This document shows, piece after piece, positions 50,874 through 58,976 of a stretch of DNA of 64,000 nt (position 1 is its first letter; each line of letters opens with the position of its first letter). The translations under genes were made by a program, and so were the position numbers. This DNA comes from Eikenella exigua. GTDB lineage: Bacteria > Pseudomonadota > Gammaproteobacteria > Burkholderiales > Neisseriaceae. The notes under the pieces were generated by a model that saw only the letters and a list, made by a program, of their open reading frames with translations, made no database searches and was not told where the DNA came from. The DNA is taken from NCBI RefSeq assembly GCF_008805035.1, contig NZ_CP038018.1, positions 186,001 through 250,000 of the forward strand. Direction: 5' to 3'.

Positions 50874-51428
50874 TTGGGAAATATCAAGATTGAAGGAGAT
50901 GTTGACCAACTTATCCAATCGGGGTCAGTAAACATCGTTAATGGCAGCAAATCAACAGAGCAACTCACTGCTTTACAATGGCAAGCCATCAAAGAAAAAG
51001 TAGAAGACTTGGAACAGTGTGGTTTTGCCAGTGCTAAAGAGACCTACCGCCACCTTATGAGGGCTTTCGGCGTATCACGTTGTCGGCATATACTGGCTGA
51101 TAAATATCAAGATGCGTTACTTGAAATAGAAAATTACAAACAAGAAAGATTGCAGGAAAAGAAACGTAATCAGCTGATTAAAATGATTTTAGATTTGCCA
51201 CCTCCACAAGACAAAGAAGCCAAGAAATATGCGGAGAAAAAGCATGGTTCCTCACTCTTAAAGGTTTTAACTGTGGAGCAGCTTGAAGAAATCTATAGCT
51301 ATATCAATAATAAAAATAGGAAGAAGCAAAAACTTAAGCTGGGCTTGCTAGAGATTGGAGTGAAGCTGGCATCATTATTGATTATTTGGCTTTTCTTGTG
51401 GTTTTTTATAGCAAAGCGATTTGGATAG
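50874..51428 (+). CDS. Membrane-anchored protein linked to the repressor
   Basis: 184 residues from a TTG start (AAGGAAC upstream). N-terminal motif EGDVDQLIQSGSVNIVN, a middle part (YRHLMRAFGVSRCRHILADK) resembling ORF6C-like phage domains, a basic coiled region and a C-terminal membrane helix (LLIIWLFLWFFIAKRFG). AT-rich. It lies 18 bases after the repressor and is probably co-expressed in the lysogen. Function unknown. Confidence 0.65.
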   Translation: MGNIKIEGDVDQLIQSGSVNIVNGSKSTEQLTALQWQAIKEKVEDLEQCGFASAKETYRHLMRAFGVSRCRHILADKYQDALLEIENYKQERLQEKKRNQLIKMILDLPPPQDKEAKKYAEKKHGSSLLKVLTVEQLEEIYSYINNKNRKKQKLKLGLLEIGVKLASLLIIWLFLWFFIAKRFG

Positions 51429-51448
51429 GGTGAGAAGGAGTTCAAGCT

Positions 51449-52039
51449 ATGAAAAGATTTTCCAGTTTAATGATTGTTTTATTTATTTTATCTGCATGTA
51501 GTAACGAGCCGACAACCTCTAACAATTCATCAGAACAGCCGATGCCAGCATCACAGGTATCAGCCTCAGACAGCCCTACCATCAGCATCCCTTCAATGGA
51601 TTTGGGTTATGCAGCTTACAGGGCAGTTGCTAATAACGCATTGAGAACGGCTGAAACAGGATTATCTATTCCTGAATCTGTTGTATTCTCAGATAGTAAC
51701 GATGGTGGCAAGAGAGGCTATCATAATTTTTCAGATGGCTTGTCAGTCCAAATTTCAACAACGACTGATAATAAAATTACAGAGGTACGGGTCGTTTGGA
51801 ATAGTGATGAAAATAAAGCAAAAGCAGGTAAGCTGCTAACCGCAGCAGCAGCCTTAATTGCCGCCACAGCACCAGAAGACCGAACATTGCAAAGTGACAC
51901 TTCCGATCAAATAAAGATAGCCATCCAAAGCCACAATGACAGGCATGATTCGACTAGAAATTTTGCACGTGGTGGCGTGGCATACAAAGTAACAGTAACT
52001 AATTTGCCCAGCGTGGTATTAACAGCTAGGGCGCAATAA
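51449..52039 (+). CDS. Prophage lipoprotein, repressor-linked cargo
   Basis: 196 residues, signal and lipobox (LFILSACSNEPTTS), Ser/Thr-rich linker, then a folded domain (LGYAAYRAVANNALRTAETG, ESVVFSDSNDGGKRGYHNFS). Not similar to phage structural proteins. AAGGAG upstream of ATG. AT-rich like its neighbour. Candidate superinfection-exclusion or lysogenic-conversion lipoprotein, by position only. Confidence 0.7.
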   Translation: MKRFSSLMIVLFILSACSNEPTTSNNSSEQPMPASQVSASDSPTISIPSMDLGYAAYRAVANNALRTAETGLSIPESVVFSDSNDGGKRGYHNFSDGLSVQISTTTDNKITEVRVVWNSDENKAKAGKLLTAAAALIAATAPEDRTLQSDTSDQIKIAIQSHNDRHDSTRNFARGGVAYKVTVTNLPSVVLTARAQ

Positions 52040-52060
52040 ACATGATTTGCCACAAAACGT

Positions 52061-52078
52061 TTTTTAAACCCGTTTAAA
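52061..52078 (+). promoter_or_regulatory. Late-operon dyad A (upstream of lysis genes)
   Basis: Perfect 18-bp dyad TTTTAAACCCGTTTAAAA followed by GACC, same orientation to its genes as dyads B, C and D. 61 bases before the amidase ATG. Confidence 0.65.
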
Positions 52079-52104
52079 AGACCCCCGACACCCCCATCAG
52101 CCAC

Positions 52105-52132
52105 AATCCCTGCATCAACAACGATGCAGGGA
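52105..52132 (+). promoter_or_regulatory. Leader hairpin covering the amidase ribosome-binding site
   Basis: 11-bp stem ATCCCTGCATC / GATGCAGGGAT, 6-nt loop, then TTTTCTT and ATG. AGGGA, the only SD candidate, is in the 3' arm. Also terminator-like. Confidence 0.6.
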
Positions 52133-52139
52133 TTTTCTT

Positions 52140-52670
52140 ATGTATATCACTATCACAGCAGGCCATTCAAACACCGACCCCGGCGCCGTCAACGGCAGCG
52201 ACCGCGAGGCCGACATCGCGCAAGACATGCGCAACATCGTCGCTTCCATCCTCCGCACCGACTTCGGATTGGAGGTCAAGACCGACGGTGAGGGCAAGGG
52301 TAACCTGCCTTTGCGCGAGGCAGTCAAGCTCATTAAAGGCAGCCGTCTGGCCGTCGAGTTCCACACCAACGCGGCGGTCAACAAGACAGCCACCGGTATT
52401 GAAGCCTTATCTACACCAAAAAACAAAGCCGCCTGCCAGCGCCTGTGCCGAGCGGTGGAGCAGGCCACAGGTTGGAAGCTGCGCGGCGAAGACGGCTACA
52501 AGCCCGACAATGCCGGCCAACACAGCCGCCTGGCCTACGCCCAAGCCGGCGGCATCATCCTCGAACCGTTCTTTATCTCCAATGATGGCGACCTTGTTAA
52601 ATGGAAACAAACCAAATGGAGCATCTGCCGAGCCATCGCTAACGCTATTGCCGAAGAGGTCAAAGCATGA
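52140..52670 (+). CDS. Phage N-acetylmuramoyl-L-alanine amidase (endolysin)
   Basis: 176 residues, Amidase_3 fold: ITAGHSNTDPGA (zinc His), SRLAVEFHTNAAVN (second His) and GIILEPFFISNDGD (Glu). No signal peptide, so release through a holin is needed. First gene of the lysis-packaging operon. Confidence 0.9.
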   Translation: MYITITAGHSNTDPGAVNGSDREADIAQDMRNIVASILRTDFGLEVKTDGEGKGNLPLREAVKLIKGSRLAVEFHTNAAVNKTATGIEALSTPKNKAACQRLCRAVEQATGWKLRGEDGYKPDNAGQHSRLAYAQAGGIILEPFFISNDGDLVKWKQTKWSICRAIANAIAEEVKA

Positions 52671-52846
52671 AAGAGAAAAAAACATTGGTGGCGCTGGCAC
52701 TGTCTGCCGTGTTGCCGAGCCTGACCCATTCCGCACCCCGGCTGGAATATTCGATCGGTTCAGGCAGCTACCCGCTTAGCGGCCGCCGCAGCGGTGTGGC
52801 TGCCGCCAGACGCGCCGCCAAACGGCGCAGGAAGGCTGGAAGATGA
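52667..52846 (+). CDS. Small exported, strongly cationic protein in the lysis cassette
   Basis: 59 residues. MKEKKTLVALALSAVLPSLT then HSA looks like a signal peptide. The mature end (RRSGVAAARRAAKRRRKAGR) has eleven or more Arg/Lys in 20 residues. ATGA overlaps on both sides with the amidase and holin-like genes support expression. Could disturb the outer membrane at lysis; inference only. Confidence 0.6.
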   Translation: MKEKKTLVALALSAVLPSLTHSAPRLEYSIGSGSYPLSGRRSGVAAARRAAKRRRKAGR

Positions 52847-53109
52847 ATAGCCTTAAAAACTGGCTGGCCGGCGCGTTTACCAACCCGTCCAGCGGCCAAG
52901 CCAGCCATACCAAGGTATGGGCCAACGTGGCCTACGCCGTGATGACTTATAAATTTGTCATAGCACCCGAACCGGTGGAGTGGATGTGGTGGAGCTACGG
53001 CTGCATTGTGGGCGGCTACGCCCTCATCAAGCGCGGCCTGTCCATCATCCCGCAGCTGGAACAGATCAAACAACAGGGAGATCAAAATGTGGATGCTACC
53101 GACGAATAA
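52843..53109 (+). CDS. Holin-like membrane protein (DUF2644-like)
   Basis: 88 residues, NWLAGAFTNPSSGQASHTKV, membrane segments KVWANVAYAVMTYKFVI and VEWMWWSYGCIVGGYALI. Location between endolysin and spanin genes suggests the holin or a holin partner. Confidence 0.65.
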   Translation: MNSLKNWLAGAFTNPSSGQASHTKVWANVAYAVMTYKFVIAPEPVEWMWWSYGCIVGGYALIKRGLSIIPQLEQIKQQGDQNVDATDE

Positions 53110-53488
53110 ATCTTTGCTGTACGCACTCGGCATCGGCCTGACATTGGCCAGCGTATACGGTGCGGGCTACACCCACGCCCGCCGTATCTACCGCGCAGAA
53201 ATCGCACAGCTGCAGCAGCGCCATACCGAGCAGGCGCTGGCCGCCGAACAAGCCTACAGCGCCAAGCTGGCCGAAGTCAGCGCGGAAAAACAGAAGTGGC
53301 ACGACTTCGCGCAGCAGCAATCGGTCAAGCTGGCTGAAACCACCCGTCAATTGGACACCCAAACCACACGCATCAAACAGGAGATAGCAAATGCAGTCAA
53401 AAACGATCAAAGCAGCGGCCGTTGTTACAGCGGCCTTGGCACTGGCAGCCTGCAGCTCTACAAACAAGCCCTTGGCTACACCGATTAA
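53087..53488 (+). CDS. Rz-like inner-membrane spanin
   Basis: 133 residues from MWMLPTNKSLLYALGIGLTL: one N-terminal helix, then a long periplasmic coiled coil (HRIYRAEIAQLQQRH-like, QQSVKLAETTRQLDTQTTRI). Its 3' third overlaps the Rz1 gene in another frame. Disrupts the outer membrane together with Rz1. Confidence 0.82.
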   Translation: MWMLPTNKSLLYALGIGLTLASVYGAGYTHARRIYRAEIAQLQQRHTEQALAAEQAYSAKLAEVSAEKQKWHDFAQQQSVKLAETTRQLDTQTTRIKQEIANAVKNDQSSGRCYSGLGTGSLQLYKQALGYTD

Positions 53489-53675
53489 GGTGGTGGAGCG
53501 CCCGGTGCTGCCGCCCGCCGCTGCCGAACTGCTGGCCGAGCATCCGCGCCCGGCGCCGCCGGTTTCAGGCAGCCCTACCGATTTGCTCAATCACGCCGCC
53601 GACTACGGCGCATGGTGCGGAAAAAGAGACACCCAAGTACGCGGGTGGCAGGAATGGTATCGGAGCAAGCAGTAA
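53391..53675 (+). CDS. Rz1-like outer-membrane spanin lipoprotein
   Basis: 94 residues, signal with lipobox LALAACSSTNK and a Pro-rich mature part (VLPPAAAELLAEHPRPAPPV). Starts inside Rz in a different frame, the classical overlap of spanin pairs. Confidence 0.82.
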   Translation: MQSKTIKAAAVVTAALALAACSSTNKPLATPIKVVERPVLPPAAAELLAEHPRPAPPVSGSPTDLLNHAADYGAWCGKRDTQVRGWQEWYRSKQ

Positions 53676-53884
53676 TGGATATTTCAGACAGGGCCACCCA
53701 GCAGGAGGAGCTGGCGCGTGAGGAGGCACTACGCCAAATCAGGCTACCTGAAAACCCGGCCGCTACCTCGCTCTTGTACTGCGTGGATTGCGGTGCCCGC
53801 ATCCCCAAACGTCGCCGCCTGGCCGTCCCCGGCTGTACCCGATGCGTGGGCTGCCAGGCATACCAAGAAATCGGATACCCATAA
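53675..53884 (+). CDS. TraR/DksA-type zinc-finger protein
   Basis: 69 residues, RATQQEELAREEALRQIRLP, and the C4 finger YCVDCGARIPKRRRLAVPGC with CVGC. TraR-like proteins bind RNA polymerase directly. TAATG overlaps at both ends. A DUS encodes the IRLPEN part (53741-53752). Confidence 0.85.
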   Translation: MDISDRATQQEELAREEALRQIRLPENPAATSLLYCVDCGARIPKRRRLAVPGCTRCVGCQAYQEIGYP

Positions 53885-54210
53885 TGATGGAAAACAAAAC
53901 CTTTATCAGCATTGAGTTCTGGCAGCTGGTCGGCTTCCTGCTCTCTTTCCTCGGCGTGTGCTGGGGCTTCGGCAAGATGTTGTTGGCGCAGTTTCAAAAC
54001 CAGCAGGCCGAGCGGCAGCGGCAGTTTGAGACCATGCAGCAAAAGCTGGAAAGCATGGACAACCAGTTCGCCGAGCAAAAGGCCATCCTGCCGGAAAAGT
54101 ATGTCCTGCGCGAAGACTACATCCGCAACCAAGCCGTGCTGGAAGCCAAGATGGACAGCATCCAGCACACACTAACCGATCTGTACAAAATAGAAAGCCA
54201 AAAGAAATGA
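53884..54210 (+). CDS. DUF2730-like membrane-anchored coiled-coil protein
   Basis: 108 residues, MMENKTFISIEFWQLVGFLL, one helix (FLLSFLGVCWGFGKMLL) then a coiled coil (QAERQRQFETMQQKLESMDN). In the place of Mu gp25. Possibly linked to packaging. Confidence 0.72.
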   Translation: MMENKTFISIEFWQLVGFLLSFLGVCWGFGKMLLAQFQNQQAERQRQFETMQQKLESMDNQFAEQKAILPEKYVLREDYIRNQAVLEAKMDSIQHTLTDLYKIESQKK

Positions 54211-54512
54211 ACGATAAAGCCCGCAGGGAAGGGATGCGCTGGCATCTGATCAACACCCTGAACAAAGCCCGGCCGTACACCTCCAGCGAAGTGTTTCTGT
54301 TGGACGTGATGCGCGGCATTTATCCCGATGCCACCGCATTGGAGCTGCGCCAGCAGCTCGAATACCTGAGCGACCGCCGCCTGATCGATCTGACCAAGCA
54401 GCCTGCCGGCATGTGGTTTGCCGACCTGACCCGGCTCGGTGTGGACTTGGCCGAGTACACCATCGACTGCCAGCCCGGTATCGCCCGCCCGGACAAATAC
54501 TGGGAGGGCTGA
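54207..54512 (+). CDS. Winged-helix-like protein before terminase (Mu gp26 position)
   Basis: 101 residues, MRWHLINTLNKARPYTSSEV, LRQQLEYLSDRRLIDLTKQP, a compact winged-HTH pattern. ATGA overlap with the upstream gene. Conserved neighbour of small terminase in Mu-like phages. Confidence 0.7.
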   Translation: MNDKARREGMRWHLINTLNKARPYTSSEVFLLDVMRGIYPDATALELRQQLEYLSDRRLIDLTKQPAGMWFADLTRLGVDLAEYTIDCQPGIARPDKYWEG

Positions 54513-54514
54513 TC

Positions 54515-55066
54515 ATGGCACGCCGCAGCACCATTGCCCTATTGCCGGACGATGTCCGCCACGAGTTCGAACGCCGGCTGGCGGCCAATGCGTTCGGCAA
54601 CTATACTGAGCTGACCGAATGGCTGAACGCACAGGGTTACGAAATCAGCCGTGCGGCCGTACACCGCTACGGCCAAAAGGTCGAGCGCCGATTTGCCAGC
54701 ATCAAGGCCAGCACCGAAGCCGCCCGTCTGATTGCCGAGGGCGCATCCGACGAAGGCGACACCCGTTCCGAAGCCCTGATGGCGATGTTGCAGACTGAGC
54801 TGTTCGATGCTTTGGTCGCCATTGGCGAGATACCGGATACCGAACTGAATGTGGTTGACCGCTTCGGCATGATGTCGGAGGCAGCCAAAAAGATTTCGGC
54901 ACTCACTTCGGCCAGCACCCGTCTGAAACAGTGGCAGAGCAACCTGAAAGAAAAAATGGATGCCAAGTTCGCCGCGCTGGAAGCCGAATCGGCCAAGCAG
55001 GGCAGCGGCCTCGACCCGGAAACGCTTAAACGCATCCGGCAGGAAGTGTACGGGGTGTTCTCATGA
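54515..55066 (+). CDS. DUF3486 terminase small-subunit-like protein (Mu gp27)
   Basis: 183 residues, MARRSTIALLPDDVRHEFER, RLAANAFGNYTELTEWLNAQ, GYEISRAAVHRYGQKVERRF: the DUF3486 pattern. Recognises pac DNA by inference. Starts three bases after the previous stop. Confidence 0.88.
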   Translation: MARRSTIALLPDDVRHEFERRLAANAFGNYTELTEWLNAQGYEISRAAVHRYGQKVERRFASIKASTEAARLIAEGASDEGDTRSEALMAMLQTELFDALVAIGEIPDTELNVVDRFGMMSEAAKKISALTSASTRLKQWQSNLKEKMDAKFAALEAESAKQGSGLDPETLKRIRQEVYGVFS

Positions 55067-56364
55067 CACAGCCGGCCTTAACCCTCTATCCCTACCAGCA
55101 GCGTTGGCTGGCCGACCGCAGCCGCTTCAAAGTCGGCATGTTTGCCCGCCAGACGGGCAAAACCTTTACCACCACGCTGGAAATCGTGTTGGACTGCTTA
55201 GACGCGGAATCGCAAGGCAAACGCACGCGCTGGGTCATCCTGTCACGCGGCGAGCGGCAGGCGAAAGAAGCAATGAACGAAGGCGTGAAACGCCATCTGG
55301 AGGCGGCCGGCGTAGCCTGCGAAGTGATGCAGGTACCATTCGACTCCACCACCAATGCCCTAGAAGTGGTGCTGCCCGGCGGCAGCAAGATTACCGCACT
55401 GCCCGCCAACCCCGACACCGCCCGCGGCTTTTCGGCCAATGTGTTTCTCGACGAGTTCGCCTTCCACAAAGACAGCCGCGAAATCTGGAAAGCCCTGTTC
55501 CCCGTTATCTCCGCCGGCTGGAAGTTGCGCGTGGTGTCCACGCCCAACGGCAAGGGTAACAAATTCTACGAACTGGTTACCGACGAGAAGAACAAAGAGT
55601 GGAGCCGCCACATCGTCGATATCCATCAGGCGGTGGCCGACGGCCTACCGCGCGATATCGAGCAATTGAAAGCCGGCCTGAACGATGACGATGCCTGGGC
55701 GCAGGAGTTTGAGCTGCAATGGCTGGACGAGGCCAGTGCCTGGCTGTCTTATGAATTGATTCACGGGGTGGAAGACGAGCAGGCCGGGTTACCTGAAAAC
55801 TACACCGGCAATCCTTGTTATGTTGGCGTCGATATCGGCATCCGCAACGACCTATTTGTGATTTGGGTGTTGGAGCAGGTGGGCGACGTGATGTGGACGC
55901 GCGAACTGATTACCCGCCGCCGTGCCAGCTTCGCCGAGCAGGACGTCCTGCTGGACGATGTGTTCGAACGCTACCGCGTACTGCACTGCTGCATGGATAA
56001 AACCGGCATGGGCGAAAAGCCAGTGGAAGACGCGCAACGCCGCTATGGAGAGAGCCGGGTAGAAGGCGTGCTGTTCAATACCTCCTCCAAACTGGCGCTG
56101 GCCACCATCGGCAAAGAGGCGTTCGAAGATAAGAAAATCCGTATCCCTATCGACCAACACCTGCGCAGCGACCTGCATAAGCTGCAAAAAACCACCTCCG
56201 CCACCGGCGCGCCGCGTTTTGTGGCCGAATCCGATGCCAACGGTCACGCCGACCGAACTTGGGCGTGCTTTCTTGCCCTCAATGCCGCCGACGGTGAGAC
56301 CGGCCCGGTACGTGTGGCCAGCCGTAAAATCCGCCGCCGCAGCCCCTTAACCCGAGGATACTGA
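55063..56364 (+). CDS. Terminase large subunit (Mu gp28-like)
   Basis: 433 residues. ATPase: MFARQTGKT (Walker A-like), NVFLDEFAF (Walker B), VVSTPNGKGN (coupling motif). Nuclease: YVGVDIGIRND and CMDKTGMGEKP. Headful packaging motor. ATGA overlap upstream. Confidence 0.93.
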   Translation: MTQPALTLYPYQQRWLADRSRFKVGMFARQTGKTFTTTLEIVLDCLDAESQGKRTRWVILSRGERQAKEAMNEGVKRHLEAAGVACEVMQVPFDSTTNALEVVLPGGSKITALPANPDTARGFSANVFLDEFAFHKDSREIWKALFPVISAGWKLRVVSTPNGKGNKFYELVTDEKNKEWSRHIVDIHQAVADGLPRDIEQLKAGLNDDDAWAQEFELQWLDEASAWLSYELIHGVEDEQAGLPENYTGNPCYVGVDIGIRNDLFVIWVLEQVGDVMWTRELITRRRASFAEQDVLLDDVFERYRVLHCCMDKTGMGEKPVEDAQRRYGESRVEGVLFNTSSKLALATIGKEAFEDKKIRIPIDQHLRSDLHKLQKTTSATGAPRFVAESDANGHADRTWACFLALNAADGETGPVRVASRKIRRRSPLTRGY

Positions 56365-56365
56365 T

Positions 56366-57859
56366 ATGGCCAAACCCCACTTCAAACTCAAAACCGCCAA
56401 CGGCGCGGTTACCCTCAAACCCGCCGACCTGACCGCCCACCTCGCCGTTGCCCAACGCTTTTGGGGCATCGGCGGTTTCGGCGGCTATCTGCCCAATCCC
56501 GACCCCGTGTTGAAAAAGCTCGGGCGCGACATCTCGGTTTATCGCGAGCTGCTGTCCGACCCGATTGTCGCCGGCCATGTGCGCCGCCGGAAATCGGCGG
56601 TGGCCGGCATGGAATGGCGCATCGAAGCCAACGGTGCGCCTGACACGGTCTGCGACACCATTGTCGAGCTGTTCTCCGGTTTTGATCTGTACCGCCTGAT
56701 CAACCAAATCCTGGATGCCACCCTGTACGGCTACCAGCCCTTGGAAATCATCTGGCAGCGGGGCAGCCTGTGGCTGCCGTCCGAAATCGTGGCCAAGCCG
56801 CAAGAGTGGTTTCAGTTCGACCAAGACGGGCAGCTGCGCTTCCGCCTTTCAGGCAGCCTGAATGACGAACCGGTACCGGCCTTCAAATTCCTGTGCCCGA
56901 CCCACAATGCCAGCTACATCAACCCCTACGGTATCGGCGATTTATCCTGTATCTACTGGCCAACCATCTTCAAACGCGGCGGCCTGAAATTCTGGGCGGA
57001 GTTCAGCGAAAAATTCGGCGCACCGTGGATCATCGGCCGCGAACCGCGCAGCAATACCAACCAAGACACCGACCGCCTGCTGGATGCGCTGGAACAGTTA
57101 ATCGGCAACTCGGTGGCCACTATTCCCGATGACAGCAGTGTCGAAATCAAAGAGGCGGCGGGCAAACAGGGCAGTGCCGATGTGTATGACCGCTTTATCC
57201 GCTACTGCCGCTCCGAAATTGCCATTGCGCTGCTCGGCCAAGACCAGACCACCGAGAAAGACAGCACCCACGCCAGCGCTACCGCCGGATTGGAGGTAAC
57301 CAAGGATATTCGGGACAACGACTGCCGCATCGTCGAAGGCTGCCTGAACCAGCTCATCGACTGGATCTGCGGTTTCAACTTCGCTGCCGACACCCCGCGC
57401 CCGCAGTTCGTGCTATATACCGAAGAAGCAGGCGACAAGACCTTGGCCGAACGCGACCAAATCCTGACCGGCTGCGGTGTCCGATTATCCGAAAGCTACT
57501 GGAAACGCGCCTACAACCTGAGCGACGACGATATTGTTCAGGTAGCCTCTCCGCCAAATGCGACGCCGGCGTCACCTTTGGCCGACTTCGCCGAACACCG
57601 GCCGGCTGCCGATGCCGGCTTGGTCATCGACACCCTCGTCCCGCTTTCAGGTAGCCTCAACGCACAGGGGCAGGCATTAACCGATGCGCTAATCGGCAGC
57701 CTGAAACAGGGGGCGGCTACGCCCGAAGCGGTACTGGACAGGCTGACCGCCGCTTATCCGAATATGGATGATGCCGCGCTTCAAGAGGAATTGGCACGCT
57801 TAATCTTCCTGGCCGAACTGGTCGGCAGGGTGGAAGCTGCTGAGGAGCTGGCCGAATGA
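56366..57859 (+). CDS. Portal protein (DUF935, Mu gp29-like)
   Basis: 497 residues. DPVLKKLGRDISVYRELLSD, PIVAGHVRRRKSAVAGMEWR, GYQPLEIIWQRG, IGRYRYKY-free middle, DSSVEIKEAAGKQGSADVYD. DNA entry ring of the head. Two DUS copies fall in the C-terminal part (57537-57548, 57647-57658), plus one AGGCTGCCTGAA (56848-56859). Confidence 0.92.
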   Translation: MAKPHFKLKTANGAVTLKPADLTAHLAVAQRFWGIGGFGGYLPNPDPVLKKLGRDISVYRELLSDPIVAGHVRRRKSAVAGMEWRIEANGAPDTVCDTIVELFSGFDLYRLINQILDATLYGYQPLEIIWQRGSLWLPSEIVAKPQEWFQFDQDGQLRFRLSGSLNDEPVPAFKFLCPTHNASYINPYGIGDLSCIYWPTIFKRGGLKFWAEFSEKFGAPWIIGREPRSNTNQDTDRLLDALEQLIGNSVATIPDDSSVEIKEAAGKQGSADVYDRFIRYCRSEIAIALLGQDQTTEKDSTHASATAGLEVTKDIRDNDCRIVEGCLNQLIDWICGFNFAADTPRPQFVLYTEEAGDKTLAERDQILTGCGVRLSESYWKRAYNLSDDDIVQVASPPNATPASPLADFAEHRPAADAGLVIDTLVPLSGSLNAQGQALTDALIGSLKQGAATPEAVLDRLTAAYPNMDDAALQEELARLIFLAELVGRVEAAEELAE

Positions 57860-58761
57860 ACCTCGAAGACATCAAAGCCGTCTTCGGCATGCAGCCCGAA
57901 GCCGCCGTAGCCTATCTGCAGCAAAAAGGCATCAACGTATCGTGGGACTGGCAGGACATGCTGGACGATGCGCATGCCACCGCCTTCACCGTGGCCAAAA
58001 CCGCCGGCATGGATGTGGTCGGCGATATCTATGCCGCCGTGGTCAAAGCCGCCGAAAGCGGGCAGACCTTGGAACAGTTCAGCGAGCAGCTGACACCGGT
58101 ATTGCAGGCCAAAGGCTGGTGGGGCAGGCAGGATATGCCGCACCCGGACACAGGAGAAATCCAAACCGTGCGCCTAGGCAGCCCGCACCGCCTGAAAACC
58201 ATCTACCTGACCAATATGCAGTCGGCCTATATGGCCGGGCGTTATGCCGAGATGATGGATGCGATAGATACCCACCCTTACTGGGAATACGTGGCAGTCA
58301 ACGACGAGCGCACCCGCGAGACCCACCGCCTGCTGCACGGCAGCGTTTATGCCGCCGACGACCCGGTGTGGGACAGCCTGTATCCGCCCTTGGACTACCG
58401 CTGCCGCTGCCGGGTTCGACCCTTATCGCGCAGCCGTGGGGCAGACCGGGTAAAACCCAGCCCGCAGCTGGAAACCCAAACCGTGGACATTGGTGTCAAC
58501 CAATATACCGGCGAAGAACGCCATGCCCAGCGCACCGGCATCCGCATCAACGGCAAATTCGTCGCCCCCAATGCCGGCTTCAATGCCAACCAAGGCAAAG
58601 CCATGCTCTCGCGTATGGCTTCGGTGGCGGTGGATAAGGCGCAGGCCGCCCATCCTGATATTGCCCGTGTGGCACTGCGGCAGATGATGGGCAACGAGCG
58701 TTTCAAATCCTCGCTCAATGCCGCCCAATTGGCTTGGGTGCTGCAATTATTAAGGGGGTGA
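57856..58761 (+). CDS. Minor head protein gpF-like
   Basis: 301 residues. MuF domain near the middle: SPHRLKTIYLTNMQSAYMAG then WEYVAVNDERTRETHRLLHG and PLDYRCRCRVRPLS, the C-x-C-rich signature of gp7/MuF proteins. Head assembly partner of the portal; ATGA overlap. Confidence 0.92.
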   Translation: MNLEDIKAVFGMQPEAAVAYLQQKGINVSWDWQDMLDDAHATAFTVAKTAGMDVVGDIYAAVVKAAESGQTLEQFSEQLTPVLQAKGWWGRQDMPHPDTGEIQTVRLGSPHRLKTIYLTNMQSAYMAGRYAEMMDAIDTHPYWEYVAVNDERTRETHRLLHGSVYAADDPVWDSLYPPLDYRCRCRVRPLSRSRGADRVKPSPQLETQTVDIGVNQYTGEERHAQRTGIRINGKFVAPNAGFNANQGKAMLSRMASVAVDKAQAAHPDIARVALRQMMGNERFKSSLNAAQLAWVLQLLRG

Positions 58762-58766
58762 TGGCT

Positions 58767-58976
58767 ATGGTGTATCTAGACTGGAATCCCGATGACGAGC
58801 ATAGCGGCGATGTACAAGTCGACCGTGCATACGATTTGAGTTCCATTTTATTGAGCTATAACGGCCTGACCGTCCGTCTGGACGGACATCAGGCATTCGT
58901 CATCATGCAGGGGCTGGCCGAGGTGTTGAACTACGAACTGCTGGAACGCGCACCCGGGGAGGAAGACGATGCTTGA
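58767..58976 (+). CDS. Small phage protein of unknown function
   Basis: 69 residues, MVYLDWNPDDEHSGDVQVDR, acidic. AAGGGGG nine bases before the ATG at 58767; ATG at 58761 overlaps the gpF stop and is the alternative. Located between gpF and gpG. Confidence 0.6.
   Translation: MVYLDWNPDDEHSGDVQVDRAYDLSSILLSYNGLTVRLDGHQAFVIMQGLAEVLNYELLERAPGEEDDA

Noticed and set aside
57550..57580. Second copy of the 49853 palindrome
   Set aside because: GACGCCGGCGTC occurs within the portal coding sequence without the A/T arms; probably chance in GC-rich DNA.
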